DNA from: Pseudomonadota bacterium
GTDB taxonomy: Bacteria; Pseudomonadota; Gammaproteobacteria; Burkholderiales; Gallionellaceae
Assembly: GCA_021781695.1 (NCBI GenBank)
Contig: JAJXWG010000013.1
Span: 1 to 17,777, forward strand
Reading direction: 5' to 3'
Length of the DNA stretch: 17,777 nucleotides
The notes under the pieces were generated by a model that saw only the letters and a program-made list of their open reading frames with translations, searched no databases and had not been told where the DNA came from. Positions 6,692 through 13,760 of this stretch are shown here, piece after piece. The position numbers were made by a program, and so were the translations under genes. Each line of letters begins with the position of its first letter. The first letter of the stretch is position 1.

Positions 6692-7961
6692 AACGCCCAA
6701 CCTGCTCGCGGAACTGGTCAACCATGCCGAGGTGGTCAGTCTGCTCTGGCAGGTCGGCGCCACCGTGCTGGCCATGCTGGCTGCCTGGCTGCTGGATGCT
6801 TTCTTGCAGAAAAAACTACTGGTCGCGCACACGCCGCAGAACGTGGCGATCAAGAGTGTAAAGCGCGTTGCCTTTCCCATCCTTTCCTTGCTCGGCGTGC
6901 TGCTTGAGCGCGACGTTTTCATCAGATTGAACCAGCCGGTCACGTTTTTGAGGCTTGCCATACCGCTCTTGTTGTCGCTGGCCGCCATACGCCTTTTGGT
7001 CTATGTGCTGCACAAGGTGTTTCCGAATTCATCCAAGCTGAAATCCTGGGAATTGGGCATCTCCGGCATCATCTGGCTCGCGGTCGCACTTCATATCACG
7101 GGGCTGCTCAATACGGTGCTGGAGGCGATGGCCGATTTGACCTTCAATTTCGGGCATCAGTCCGTCTCCCTGCTGGTCATCATGCAGGGCATCATATCGA
7201 TTGCGGTGACTGTGCTGGCGGCATTATGGCTGGGGCGATTCTTGGAAGCCCGCATCATGCGCATGGAGGAGATGGATGCCAGCTCGCGCGTGTTGCTGAC
7301 CAAGATAATCCGTGGCGTGCTGCTGGTGATATCGGTATTGGTGGCCTTGTCGCTTGTCGGCATCGACATTCGTGTACTCTCCGTATTCGGCGGTGCGCTT
7401 GGCGTGGGGCTGGGATTTGGTCTGCAGCGCATCGCCAGCAATTACATCTGCGGGTTCATATTGCTGCTGGACAAGTCCATCCGCCTGGGCGATCTCATCA
7501 CGCTGGACAACCGTTACGGCACGGTCACGAGGCTGACCGGTCGTTACATGGTGCTGCGGGGGCAGGACGGAGCAGAATCGCTGATACCGAACGAGACTGC
7601 GATCACATCGACCCTGATCAATCATTCTTTCTCTGACAGGAACATGTGCATCAAGATAAGCCTGCAGGTTGCCTACAGCAGTCCGCTGGATGTCGCTATG
7701 CAGATCATGCTGGATGCGGCCGCTTTGCACAAACGTGTGCTTTCCGATCCTGCGCCTTCGGTGAGTCTGATCGAGTTTGCCGACAGCGGCATCACGCTGG
7801 AATTGTCGGCCTGGATAGCCGATCCGGAAGCGGGGCAGACGGGACTACGCTCACAAATAAATCTGGCCATCTGGCGCGAGTTTCAGCGCGCCAAGATCGA
7901 GATTCCCTACCCGCAGCGCGAGGTGCGCATCCTGAACGCCTCGATGCCATCGAACATTTAA
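6681..7961 (+). CDS. MscS-family mechanosensitive ion channel protein
   Basis: Inner-membrane channel of the small-conductance mechanosensitive family, 426 residues. Several hydrophobic helices come first (about 21-40, 64-78, 88-112, 126-146, 163-186, 207-229). The pore-lining helix follows, with the glycine/alanine-rich FGGALGVGLGFGLQRIASN (236-254), and then the beta domain LDKSIRLGDLITLDNRYGTV (263-282). A typical RGQDGAESLIPN motif comes after it (293-304). It is longer than E. coli MscS (286 residues) because of extra N-terminal helices, like many MscS homologues of unknown gating. The start is either GTG 6678 or ATG 6681; both overlap the tatC end. I take the ATG. It is convergent with the protease gene, from which it is separated by 40 bp. 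Confidence 0.9.
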   Translation: MTAETPNLLAELVNHAEVVSLLWQVGATVLAMLAAWLLDAFLQKKLLVAHTPQNVAIKSVKRVAFPILSLLGVLLERDVFIRLNQPVTFLRLAIPLLLSLAAIRLLVYVLHKVFPNSSKLKSWELGISGIIWLAVALHITGLLNTVLEAMADLTFNFGHQSVSLLVIMQGIISIAVTVLAALWLGRFLEARIMRMEEMDASSRVLLTKIIRGVLLVISVLVALSLVGIDIRVLSVFGGALGVGLGFGLQRIASNYICGFILLLDKSIRLGDLITLDNRYGTVTRLTGRYMVLRGQDGAESLIPNETAITSTLINHSFSDRNMCIKISLQVAYSSPLDVAMQIMLDAAALHKRVLSDPAPSVSLIEFADSGITLELSAWIADPEAGQTGLRSQINLAIWREFQRAKIEIPYPQREVRILNASMPSNI

Positions 7962-7968
7962 AACCGGC

Positions 7969-7999
7969 TCACGCGAATTTACTCCGCGCCTCCGCGAGA
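7969..7999. repeat. Short copy of the palindromic element between mscS and protease gene
   Basis: The 40-bp gap between two convergent genes contains TCACGCG (7969-7975) and an 18-nt word starting CTCCGCGCCT (7982-7999). That word matches the right arm of the tatA-tatB element (5552-5569) at 15 of 18 positions, and TCACGCG matches its left end (5429). It seems to be a shortened or decayed member of the same family. Whether it terminates transcription from either side is not clear; no T-run is evident. Confidence 0.55.
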
Positions 8000-8001
8000 C
8001 C

Positions 8002-9132
8002 TTATTGTTCCGCGGGTTTCGGGCGTTTGCCTATTTTCACGGGAAGCGCGACTTCTTTGCCGTTGCGCACCAATTTGACGGGGACGATTTTGCCTGGCGG
8101 CAGATTGGCGATGGTATCGAGCATCGCGCTCCAGTCGTTGATGGGTTTGCTGTCGATTGCGATCAGCACATCGCCTGCCTTGATGCCTGCTAATTCGGCA
8201 GGGCTGTTGTGCAGCACTTCCGTGATCAGCACGCCTCGCGTATGGTCGCTGCTGAAGGCTGCGGCATCTGGCGAGACTTCCTGTATTCCCGCACCTATCC
8301 AGCCGCGTGTGACCGAGCCATACTGCATGATCTGTTCCATGGTCTTCTTGGCGATGGTCGCGGGGATCGCGAAACCGATGCCCAGGGAGCCGCCATTGGG
8401 CGAATAGATTGCGCTGTTGATGCCGACCAGATTGCCGTTCGTATCCACCAACGCGCCGCCCGAGTTGCCGGGATTGATTGCAGCGTCGGTCTGTATGAAG
8501 TTTTCAAAGGTGTTGAGACCCAGATGATCGCGCTTTAACGCGCTGATGATGCCCATCGTGACGGTCTGTCCGACGCCAAACGGGTTGCCGATCGCAAGCA
8601 CGATGTCGCCCACATGCGCATTTTCCGGATGGCCGAAGGTGATCGCGGGAAGGCTGCCGGGAAGGTCGATCTTGATTACAGCAAGATCGGTTTCGGGATC
8701 CGAGCCTATCACATGCGCGCGGCTTTTTCTGCCGTCTGCAAGGGCGACTTCGATCTGGTCCGCTGCCTCGACGACATGATGATTGGTCAGGATATAGCCG
8801 TCGGGGCTCACGATGACACCCGATCCCAGACTCGATCTCTTTTTCGGCGACTGATCGCCGAAAAAGAAGCGGAAGCGCGGGTCATCCAGCAGCGGGGGTG
8901 TTTTGATGATCGTGCTGGTATAGATGTTGACGACAGACGGCATGGCTTTTTTTGCGGCAAAGCTCAAGCCCGTGAGCGGCGGGTTGACCGCGGGTGCCGT
9001 GCTTTCATAAATGGTGATCACGCCGTTGCGCGCGGCGCTTGGCAAAAGTTCAGGCTTCAGCGTGTGGATGACGAACAGAAAAGCCAGTGCAATGGTCACG
9101 GTTTGGGTGAATAATAGCCAGTGTTTACGCAT
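8002..9132 (-). CDS. Membrane-anchored HtrA-type (DegS/DegQ-like) S1C serine protease
   Basis: Periplasmic quality-control or signalling protease of 376 residues. An N-terminal membrane anchor (about residues 5-24, LLFTQTVTIALAFLFVIH) is followed by a trypsin-like domain with the triad H119 (LTNHHVVEA), D149 (DPETDLAVI) and S224 (NPGNSGGALVD). A single C-terminal PDZ domain follows (about 275-365, with GWIGAGIQEVSP and AELAGIKAGDVLIAI). One PDZ domain and an uncleaved anchor resemble DegS more than DegP. The start at 9132 gives the positively charged MRKHW before the anchor; the frame extends upstream to 9207 but would overlap the divergent Nif3 gene. An S1C protease next to tatC and Nif3 is a recurring betaproteobacterial arrangement, to my knowledge. 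Confidence 0.93.
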   Translation of the reverse strand: MRKHWLLFTQTVTIALAFLFVIHTLKPELLPSAARNGVITIYESTAPAVNPPLTGLSFAAKKAMPSVVNIYTSTIIKTPPLLDDPRFRFFFGDQSPKKRSSLGSGVIVSPDGYILTNHHVVEAADQIEVALADGRKSRAHVIGSDPETDLAVIKIDLPGSLPAITFGHPENAHVGDIVLAIGNPFGVGQTVTMGIISALKRDHLGLNTFENFIQTDAAINPGNSGGALVDTNGNLVGINSAIYSPNGGSLGIGFAIPATIAKKTMEQIMQYGSVTRGWIGAGIQEVSPDAAAFSSDHTRGVLITEVLHNSPAELAGIKAGDVLIAIDSKPINDWSAMLDTIANLPPGKIVPVKLVRNGKEVALPVKIGKRPKPAEQ

Positions 9133-9162
9133 GTTGACTCGTTTGTTGGTTTTGGAGAGAAA

Positions 9163-9909
9163 ATGAAGCTTCTGGATCTGTGCGATTATAACGCAAGCCT
9201 GCTGCAAGCCGATCGATTCAAGGATTACTGTCCGAACGGCCTGCAGGTGGAGGGCAGGCCTGAAGTGCTGCGCATCGCTACCGCCGTGACTGCATCAAGA
9301 CAGGTGTTAGTCGAAGCGATAGGCTGGGGAGCGGATGCGATCATCGTGCATCACGGCTATTTCTGGCGCAACGAGGATGTTCGCATCACCGGCATCAAGA
9401 AAAATCGCATCGCCGCGCTTTTGAAGCACGATGTGAGCCTTCTGGCTTACCACCTGCCTCTCGATGCGCACTCCGAGCTTGGCAATAATGCCGAGTTGGG
9501 CAGGCTTCTGGGGATAAAAGAGCTGGGTCGTTTCGGCGATCAGGATATAGCTTGCCGGGGCGAGTTAGAGCAAGCGATGAGCTTGTCGCAGTTCGTCTTG
9601 AAGACGGAAGCGTGTTTGCAGCGAAAACCGCAAGCCATCGGCAATCCTGATCGGATCATACGCAATGTGGCCTGGTGCAGCGGGGGCGCACAGGGCTATT
9701 TTGAGGCTGCCATCGGGCAAGGCGTGGATGCCTATCTGACGGGCGAGATTTCGGAGCAGAATTACCATCTTTCGAATGAAACCGGCGTGGCTTTCATCGC
9801 GGCCGGACATCATGCCACGGAACGCCTCGGCATCAAGGCGCTGGGCGCGCATCTGGCGCAAAGATTCGGCCTCGAACATCGCTTCTTCGATCAGGATAAT
9901 CCGGTTTGA
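9163..9909 (+). CDS. Nif3-like dinuclear metal-centre (DUF34) protein
   Basis: Member of the Nif3/YbgI family, conserved proteins with a two-metal centre. Proposed roles include GTP cyclohydrolase 1 type 2-like or metal-related functions, but the physiological role is unsettled. The 248-residue product shows the metal-binding motifs VHHGYFW (62-68, H63/H64), AYHLPLDAH (95-103, with H97 and D101) and the C-terminal GHHATERLG. The start ATG 9163 is chosen because GGAG (9154-9157) lies five bases upstream and MKLLDLCDYN is the family N-terminus. A frame starting with GTG at 9121 would run through the protease start. Only 30 bp separate the two divergent start codons. Confidence 0.92.
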   Translation: MKLLDLCDYNASLLQADRFKDYCPNGLQVEGRPEVLRIATAVTASRQVLVEAIGWGADAIIVHHGYFWRNEDVRITGIKKNRIAALLKHDVSLLAYHLPLDAHSELGNNAELGRLLGIKELGRFGDQDIACRGELEQAMSLSQFVLKTEACLQRKPQAIGNPDRIIRNVAWCSGGAQGYFEAAIGQGVDAYLTGEISEQNYHLSNETGVAFIAAGHHATERLGIKALGAHLAQRFGLEHRFFDQDNPV

Positions 9910-10475
9910 CGTGAAAGCTCGGCATTGGCCGCATTGATCAATTCGATGTGGTCCGGCATGCAAAAGGCCGATTTGACTTCGCCCAGCAACTTTTCGGGCT
10001 GTTGCGCGTAACTCATCAGGAAATCGCTGCGCCTCGGGTAAAAATCTGTCCAGCGCCAGGCGATGAAATGTTCATTGCTTTTGAATCCGGCGTCATGCAG
10101 CGCCTGTTTCAGCCTTGCGACCGCGGGCAGGGAAAGCTGCCCCGGTGCTGGTGCATTTTGCCACATCAAACCAAGAAAAATGCGCCATGTGCCGCCCATG
10201 TACTGCTGTTCCAGCATGGTGAAAAGGCTGTTTTGTTGCGCCTTGCGCAGTTTGCATTGCAAACCCAGTTGCAGTTTCGCGGCGTTGCGATCTTCAATGA
10301 TTTCCGTTTGCCATTCCGGCCTGCCAGGCAGTGCATCGATGCGCTGTTTCAGGTCCTGCCAGAAGCGGGAATTCATCTGTTCGCGCATGGCGTCCATCTG
10401 ATTGGCTACCGACAAGGCCAGCGGCAGATTTTCAACTTGGGAAAAAAATTCCAGCACTGCTTTTTCTTCGTTCAT
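9891..10475 (-). CDS. Hypothetical protein, unrecognised
   Basis: I do not recognise this 194-residue protein with confidence. It is soluble-looking, with no signal peptide or membrane helix. It is rich in tryptophan and aromatic residues, with notable segments FFSQVENLPLALSVANQMD (10-28), FWQDLKQRIDALPGRPEW (38-55), YMGGTWRIFLGLMW and FIAWRWTDFYPR. The pattern faintly recalls the C-terminal part of some PD-(D/E)XK nuclease-superfamily proteins, but I see no catalytic motif and make no functional claim. The start ATG at 10475 has no clear Shine-Dalgarno sequence. Its 3' end overlaps the end of the convergent Nif3 gene by 19 bp. It shares a 298-bp intergenic region with the divergent actA. Codon use looks like its neighbours. 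Confidence 0.7.
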   Translation of the reverse strand: MNEEKAVLEFFSQVENLPLALSVANQMDAMREQMNSRFWQDLKQRIDALPGRPEWQTEIIEDRNAAKLQLGLQCKLRKAQQNSLFTMLEQQYMGGTWRIFLGLMWQNAPAPGQLSLPAVARLKQALHDAGFKSNEHFIAWRWTDFYPRRSDFLMSYAQQPEKLLGEVKSAFCMPDHIELINAANAELSRQTGLS

Positions 10476-10585
10476 AGTGAGTCTGTCCGTTCATGGGGTA
10501 CTCCGACAAAATATAAGCAAATAATGTAAAACCGCGAAATATAAATAAGTTTTTTTAGAGCCATTAGTATATATAGAAAACCTTG

Positions 10586-10614
10586 TTGACTTTGAAAAAC
10601 AAACCAGACATTAT
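10586..10614 (+). promoter_or_regulatory. Candidate sigma70 promoter for the ACIII operon
   Basis: TTGACT (10586-10591, five of six to the -35 consensus) and CATTAT (10609-10614, four of six to the -10 consensus) are separated by the optimal 17 bp. They lie in the AT-rich 298-bp region between the divergent hypothetical gene and actA (10476-10773). The transcript would have a leader of about 150 nt before the actA ATG. The -10 hexamer lies inside one copy of a 15-bp direct repeat, so a regulator bound there would compete with RNA polymerase. The rest of the gap (10500-10580) is AT-rich and may hold the promoter of the minus-strand gene, but I see no convincing pair of boxes there. Confidence 0.45.
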
Positions 10615-10707
10615 CCGGGCGTGCCCGCTAATAACTTGATTTGCAGCGATAAAAAATATCGGAAAATAGTACCCTGTTATTTGGCGCACCGCACCAGAAA
10701 TTATCCG
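10603..10707. repeat. 15-bp direct repeat upstream of actA
   Basis: ACCAGACATTATCCG (10603-10617) and ACCAGAAATTATCCG (10693-10707) match at 14 of 15 positions in the same orientation. Their starts are exactly 90 bp apart, about 8.6 helical turns. The first overlaps the candidate -10 box. They look like paired sites for a DNA-binding regulator, or like a duplicated promoter segment. I do not recognise the motif. Confidence 0.55.
10647..10661. repeat. Small dyad CGATA-AAAAA-TATCG in actA leader
   Basis: Perfect 5-bp inverted repeat CGATA (10647-10651) and TATCG (10657-10661) around an A5 spacer. It sits in the actA leader, between the two copies of the 15-bp direct repeat. It could be an operator half-site pair, but its short arms may also arise by chance in AT-rich DNA. 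Confidence 0.3.
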
Positions 10708-10773
10708 ACTAAAAAGTTCATTCATGCTGAAAAACGGCATGGGGCCATTTGTTTTTCCGGGGGAGTTCTTACG

Positions 10774-11505
10774 ATGCATCGTTATTTATGTTTTCCTGCC
10801 ATTCTGGCAGGTTTTTTGATGGCTGTCGGATGTTATGCCGCTACCGACCAGCAGCCTACCCTTACCACAGAGGATGATCTGGGGCCGCAGGTTCAGCAGC
10901 CCATCGAGTTTCCCCACTACCGTCACGCGGGCAACCGCAATACAGTTGATCTTACCAATAGCGATCCTACCAAGGGGGGGATGGAGATCAACTGCCAGTA
11001 TTGCCACACCTATGCCAGGCGCAGTCTGACGGCGGGCATTCCGCCGCTGCAAAAATGCGTGGGCTGCCATCAGAATATTCCATCCGTGCGCGACAAGCCC
11101 CGCATCGTCGAGCTGTTCAAGTACTGGGATGCCAAGAAGGCGATTCCCTGGAAGAAAGTGCATGACCTGCCCGACTTCGTGCGCTTCAATCACGAGCGCC
11201 ACATCAAGCGCTTCATCGAACAGCAGGGCCGCCCAGTCCAGGAAGTTTGCGGCTACTGCCATGGGCAGGTGAAGGAGATGACCACGGCGCGCCGCCAGAA
11301 GCCTATCACCATGGGTTGGTGTGTCAGCTGTCATATGAAGGAGCATGTCGTTGTGGTTGCAAATAAGGACGGCATACCGGAAGGCGGCACGCCTCTGGGC
11401 AAGCAGGCTTACTGGTATACCTTCCAGAAACCTGCAGAAACGAAGAATGCCGCAGGCGAACTGACTGCCAAAGGCCCGAACGATTGCTGGCTGTGCCACA
11501 AGTGA
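10774..11505 (+). CDS. actA: Alternative complex III subunit ActA, pentaheme cytochrome c
   Basis: Membrane-attached periplasmic multiheme cytochrome of alternative complex III, which passes electrons from quinol to downstream carriers. The 243 residues contain five CxxCH heme c sites: CQYCH (74-78), CVGCH (95-99), CGYCH (159-163), CVSCH (183-187) and CWLCH (238-242). This agrees with the pentaheme ActA of Rhodothermus. The N-terminus MHRYLCFPAILAGFLMAVGC is a signal peptide or anchor; Cys20 after AVG could be a weak lipobox, or cleavage may follow CYAA. I chose the ATG at 10774, eight bases after GGGAG (10761-10765), because upstream sequence in the same frame (from 10621) shows no family features and lies in the promoter region. 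First gene of the act operon. Confidence 0.94.
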   Translation: MHRYLCFPAILAGFLMAVGCYAATDQQPTLTTEDDLGPQVQQPIEFPHYRHAGNRNTVDLTNSDPTKGGMEINCQYCHTYARRSLTAGIPPLQKCVGCHQNIPSVRDKPRIVELFKYWDAKKAIPWKKVHDLPDFVRFNHERHIKRFIEQQGRPVQEVCGYCHGQVKEMTTARRQKPITMGWCVSCHMKEHVVVVANKDGIPEGGTPLGKQAYWYTFQKPAETKNAAGELTAKGPNDCWLCHK

Positions 11506-11519
11506 TGAAAAAATTGACC

Positions 11520-11526
11520 AGAGAGG
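11520..11526 (+). promoter_or_regulatory. Shine-Dalgarno sequence that fixes the actB1 start
   Basis: AGAGAGG lies five bases before ATG 11532. Two upstream in-frame ATGs, at 11484 inside actA and at 11505 overlapping the actA stop, lack any such site. Confidence 0.55.
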
Positions 11527-11531
11527 CTGTG

Positions 11532-13757
11532 ATGATAGACAGTGATTCCGTAAAAAATTTGGCCGGACATCCGTTTGACCGGCGTGATTTTCTGAAGGTG
11601 TTGGGCTGGGGAGGGGCTGCAGCTGCGCTTTCCGGCTGCGGCAATACTTCCATCGAGGACGGCAAGGAGACTGTGGTTTCCTATGTCGAAGCCAAAGACT
11701 ATGTGATTCCCGGTGTTGCGGTGTATTTCAATTCGACATGCGCGCAGTGCGATGCAGGGTGCAGCATTACCGGGAAGATACGCGAGGGCCGAGTGCTGAA
11801 GCTGGAAGGCAATCCGGAGTCGCCTATCAACAAGGGCAAGCTGTGCGGCTTGGGACAGGCTGCCGTGCAGCATCATTACAACCCCGACCGTGTGCGCGAG
11901 CCCTTGCTGCGCAAAGGCGACAAGGGGGAGGCGATCAGCTGGGAAAAAGCCTATGCGCTGATCAACGAGAAGCTTGCAGGCGTTAAGGGTGAGGAAATCG
12001 CATTGCTTTCGGGCGATGTAAGCGGGCATCAGAAAGTGCTGCTGGGCAACTACATGGACAGTCTGGGCAGCAAGAATCATTTCGTATATGAGGCGGTATC
12101 CCCTGCCGTCGTGCGCGCGGCCAATCTGAAGTTTTATGGGGTGGAGATGCCGCGTTATCGTATCGACAAGGCCAAGGTGGTGTTGTCTTTCGGCGCTGAC
12201 TTTCTGGGCACATGGGTGTCTCCGGTGCATTTTGCGCAGCAGTATGCAGCCTTCCGAAAAGGGGTGGACGGCCAGCGCGGCGTGCTGATTCAGGCCGAGT
12301 CCAAGATGACCTTGACCGGCGCGAATGCGGATCGCTGGCTTGCCGTGCGTCCAGGTACCGAAGGCATACTGGCACTGGGCATCATCAATGCGCTGGGTGT
12401 GTCCACAGGCGACGTGGCGGAATTGGTTAAGGATTACGACAAGGCCAGAGTCAGCCGCGATACTGGCGTCGAGCCCAGCAACATAGACAAGATTGCAGCA
12501 CTCCTGAAGCTGCGCAGCCCGAGTCTGGTGCTGGCAGGCGGCGCTGCGGAAGGCTATGTACATGGCATGCAGAATGCGGCAGCGATCAATCTGTTAAATC
12601 AGGTGCTGGGCAATGTAGGCAAGACGATAGAGGCGCCAGTGTCCGTACCCTTCCCGCAGATGGCGCCCTCCAAAGGCAGGACCGCAGCGCTAAAAGATCT
12701 CAACGACGGTCTGGCAGCCGGGAAATACAAGGTGCTGTTCAATGTTGCGACGAATCCGGTCTTTACCGCGCCAGCCTCCTACAAGTTCAGGGACAACATG
12801 GCCAAAGCGGGTTTCAAGGTTGCCTTCGCGCATTACCTCGATGAAACCGCATTGCAGGCCGATCTCGTGTTGCCGCTCGATTCGGAGATGGAAGACTGGG
12901 GTACTCATGTGCCCGAGTATCTGGCGGACACGGTGCAGATCAATATCCAGCAGCCATTGATGGAAAGGCTGCATGCGAATACGCGAGGCATGGGCGACAT
13001 CCTGCTCGCACTTGTCAAGCAGCGCCGAGCAGAGGAGTACAAGGCGTTTGACGATTACTACGGTTACCTGCGCAGCGCGGTATTGCAGAACAAGGCTGCG
13101 TTGGGAGGGGCAGGATCAGATGACGACACTTTCTGGAACGACACCCTTTCCAATGGCATCGTCAAGCTTTCGGGTGCTTCAGGCGCACTGTCCCTGAAAG
13201 TCGACGTGTCGGGTTTGAAACTGCCGGCCCCCAAAGAAATCGACGAGCAGTATCCGATGAATCTGATACCCGCGGTGACATCCAATCTGCGCGACGGCAG
13301 GCACACCAATCAGCCGTGGATACAGGAGTCACCCGATCCTTTGACCACCATCGTCTGGGACTCATGGGTCGAGATGCATCCGAAGATGGCGCTGCAACTG
13401 GGCATCGTCGAGGGTGATATCGTCAAGGTCACATCGAAAACGGGTTCTGTGAGCGCACAGGTTTATCTGTTCCCGGGCATATATCCGGATGCGGTCTCCA
13501 TTCCCATCGGACGCGGTCACGATGCAATGGGGCGTTACGCGAAAGGATACGGCGTCAATCCGTTTGAGATCATGGATGCCGTGTTTGAAAGTGCAACAGG
13601 GGAGCTGGCCATGCACGAGACGCGCGTGAACATCACCAAAACCGGGCAGCGCGTCATCGTCGTCAAGGATGAAGGTCCTGCGGGTGGCAGGCAAATGGGA
13701 AGAAAGATTGCCGCGCGCGTGTCCACCGATCAAGTCGATTTGTCAAAGGAGGTTTGA
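11532..13757 (+). CDS. actB1: Alternative complex III subunit ActB1, molybdopterin-oxidoreductase-like
   Basis: Large periplasmic subunit of alternative complex III, related to molybdopterin oxidoreductases (PsrA/DmsA class), 741 residues from the chosen ATG. It corresponds to the N-terminal domain of the fused ActB of Rhodothermus. The N-terminus carries a twin-arginine signal (RRDFLKVLG, R17-R18) followed by a hydrophobic stretch and a good lipobox LSGC with Cys36, suggesting Tat export and lipid anchoring. Cys70, Cys73, Cys77 and Cys105 form the CxxC-x3-C...C pattern that binds a [4Fe-4S] cluster in active relatives. By family knowledge this domain in ACIII binds no molybdenum cofactor. 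The C-terminal third (from about 610) resembles the molydopterin dinucleotide-binding fold. Starts at 11505 or 11484 are possible but lack a ribosome site. actB2 follows after 3 bp. Confidence 0.92.
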   Translation: MIDSDSVKNLAGHPFDRRDFLKVLGWGGAAAALSGCGNTSIEDGKETVVSYVEAKDYVIPGVAVYFNSTCAQCDAGCSITGKIREGRVLKLEGNPESPINKGKLCGLGQAAVQHHYNPDRVREPLLRKGDKGEAISWEKAYALINEKLAGVKGEEIALLSGDVSGHQKVLLGNYMDSLGSKNHFVYEAVSPAVVRAANLKFYGVEMPRYRIDKAKVVLSFGADFLGTWVSPVHFAQQYAAFRKGVDGQRGVLIQAESKMTLTGANADRWLAVRPGTEGILALGIINALGVSTGDVAELVKDYDKARVSRDTGVEPSNIDKIAALLKLRSPSLVLAGGAAEGYVHGMQNAAAINLLNQVLGNVGKTIEAPVSVPFPQMAPSKGRTAALKDLNDGLAAGKYKVLFNVATNPVFTAPASYKFRDNMAKAGFKVAFAHYLDETALQADLVLPLDSEMEDWGTHVPEYLADTVQINIQQPLMERLHANTRGMGDILLALVKQRRAEEYKAFDDYYGYLRSAVLQNKAALGGAGSDDDTFWNDTLSNGIVKLSGASGALSLKVDVSGLKLPAPKEIDEQYPMNLIPAVTSNLRDGRHTNQPWIQESPDPLTTIVWDSWVEMHPKMALQLGIVEGDIVKVTSKTGSVSAQVYLFPGIYPDAVSIPIGRGHDAMGRYAKGYGVNPFEIMDAVFESATGELAMHETRVNITKTGQRVIVVKDEGPAGGRQMGRKIAARVSTDQVDLSKEV

Positions 13758-13760
13758 GTC

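Noticed and set aside
7962..8001. Bidirectional terminator between the convergent mscS and protease genes
   Set aside because: A palindrome fragment is present, but the stem is imperfect and no T-run follows on either strand, so I list it only as a repeat.
10621..10773. N-terminal extension of ActA by 51 residues
   Set aside because: The extension has no signal-peptide or family character and covers the promoter-like AT-rich DNA. The start at 10774 has a Shine-Dalgarno sequence and is followed directly by a signal peptide.
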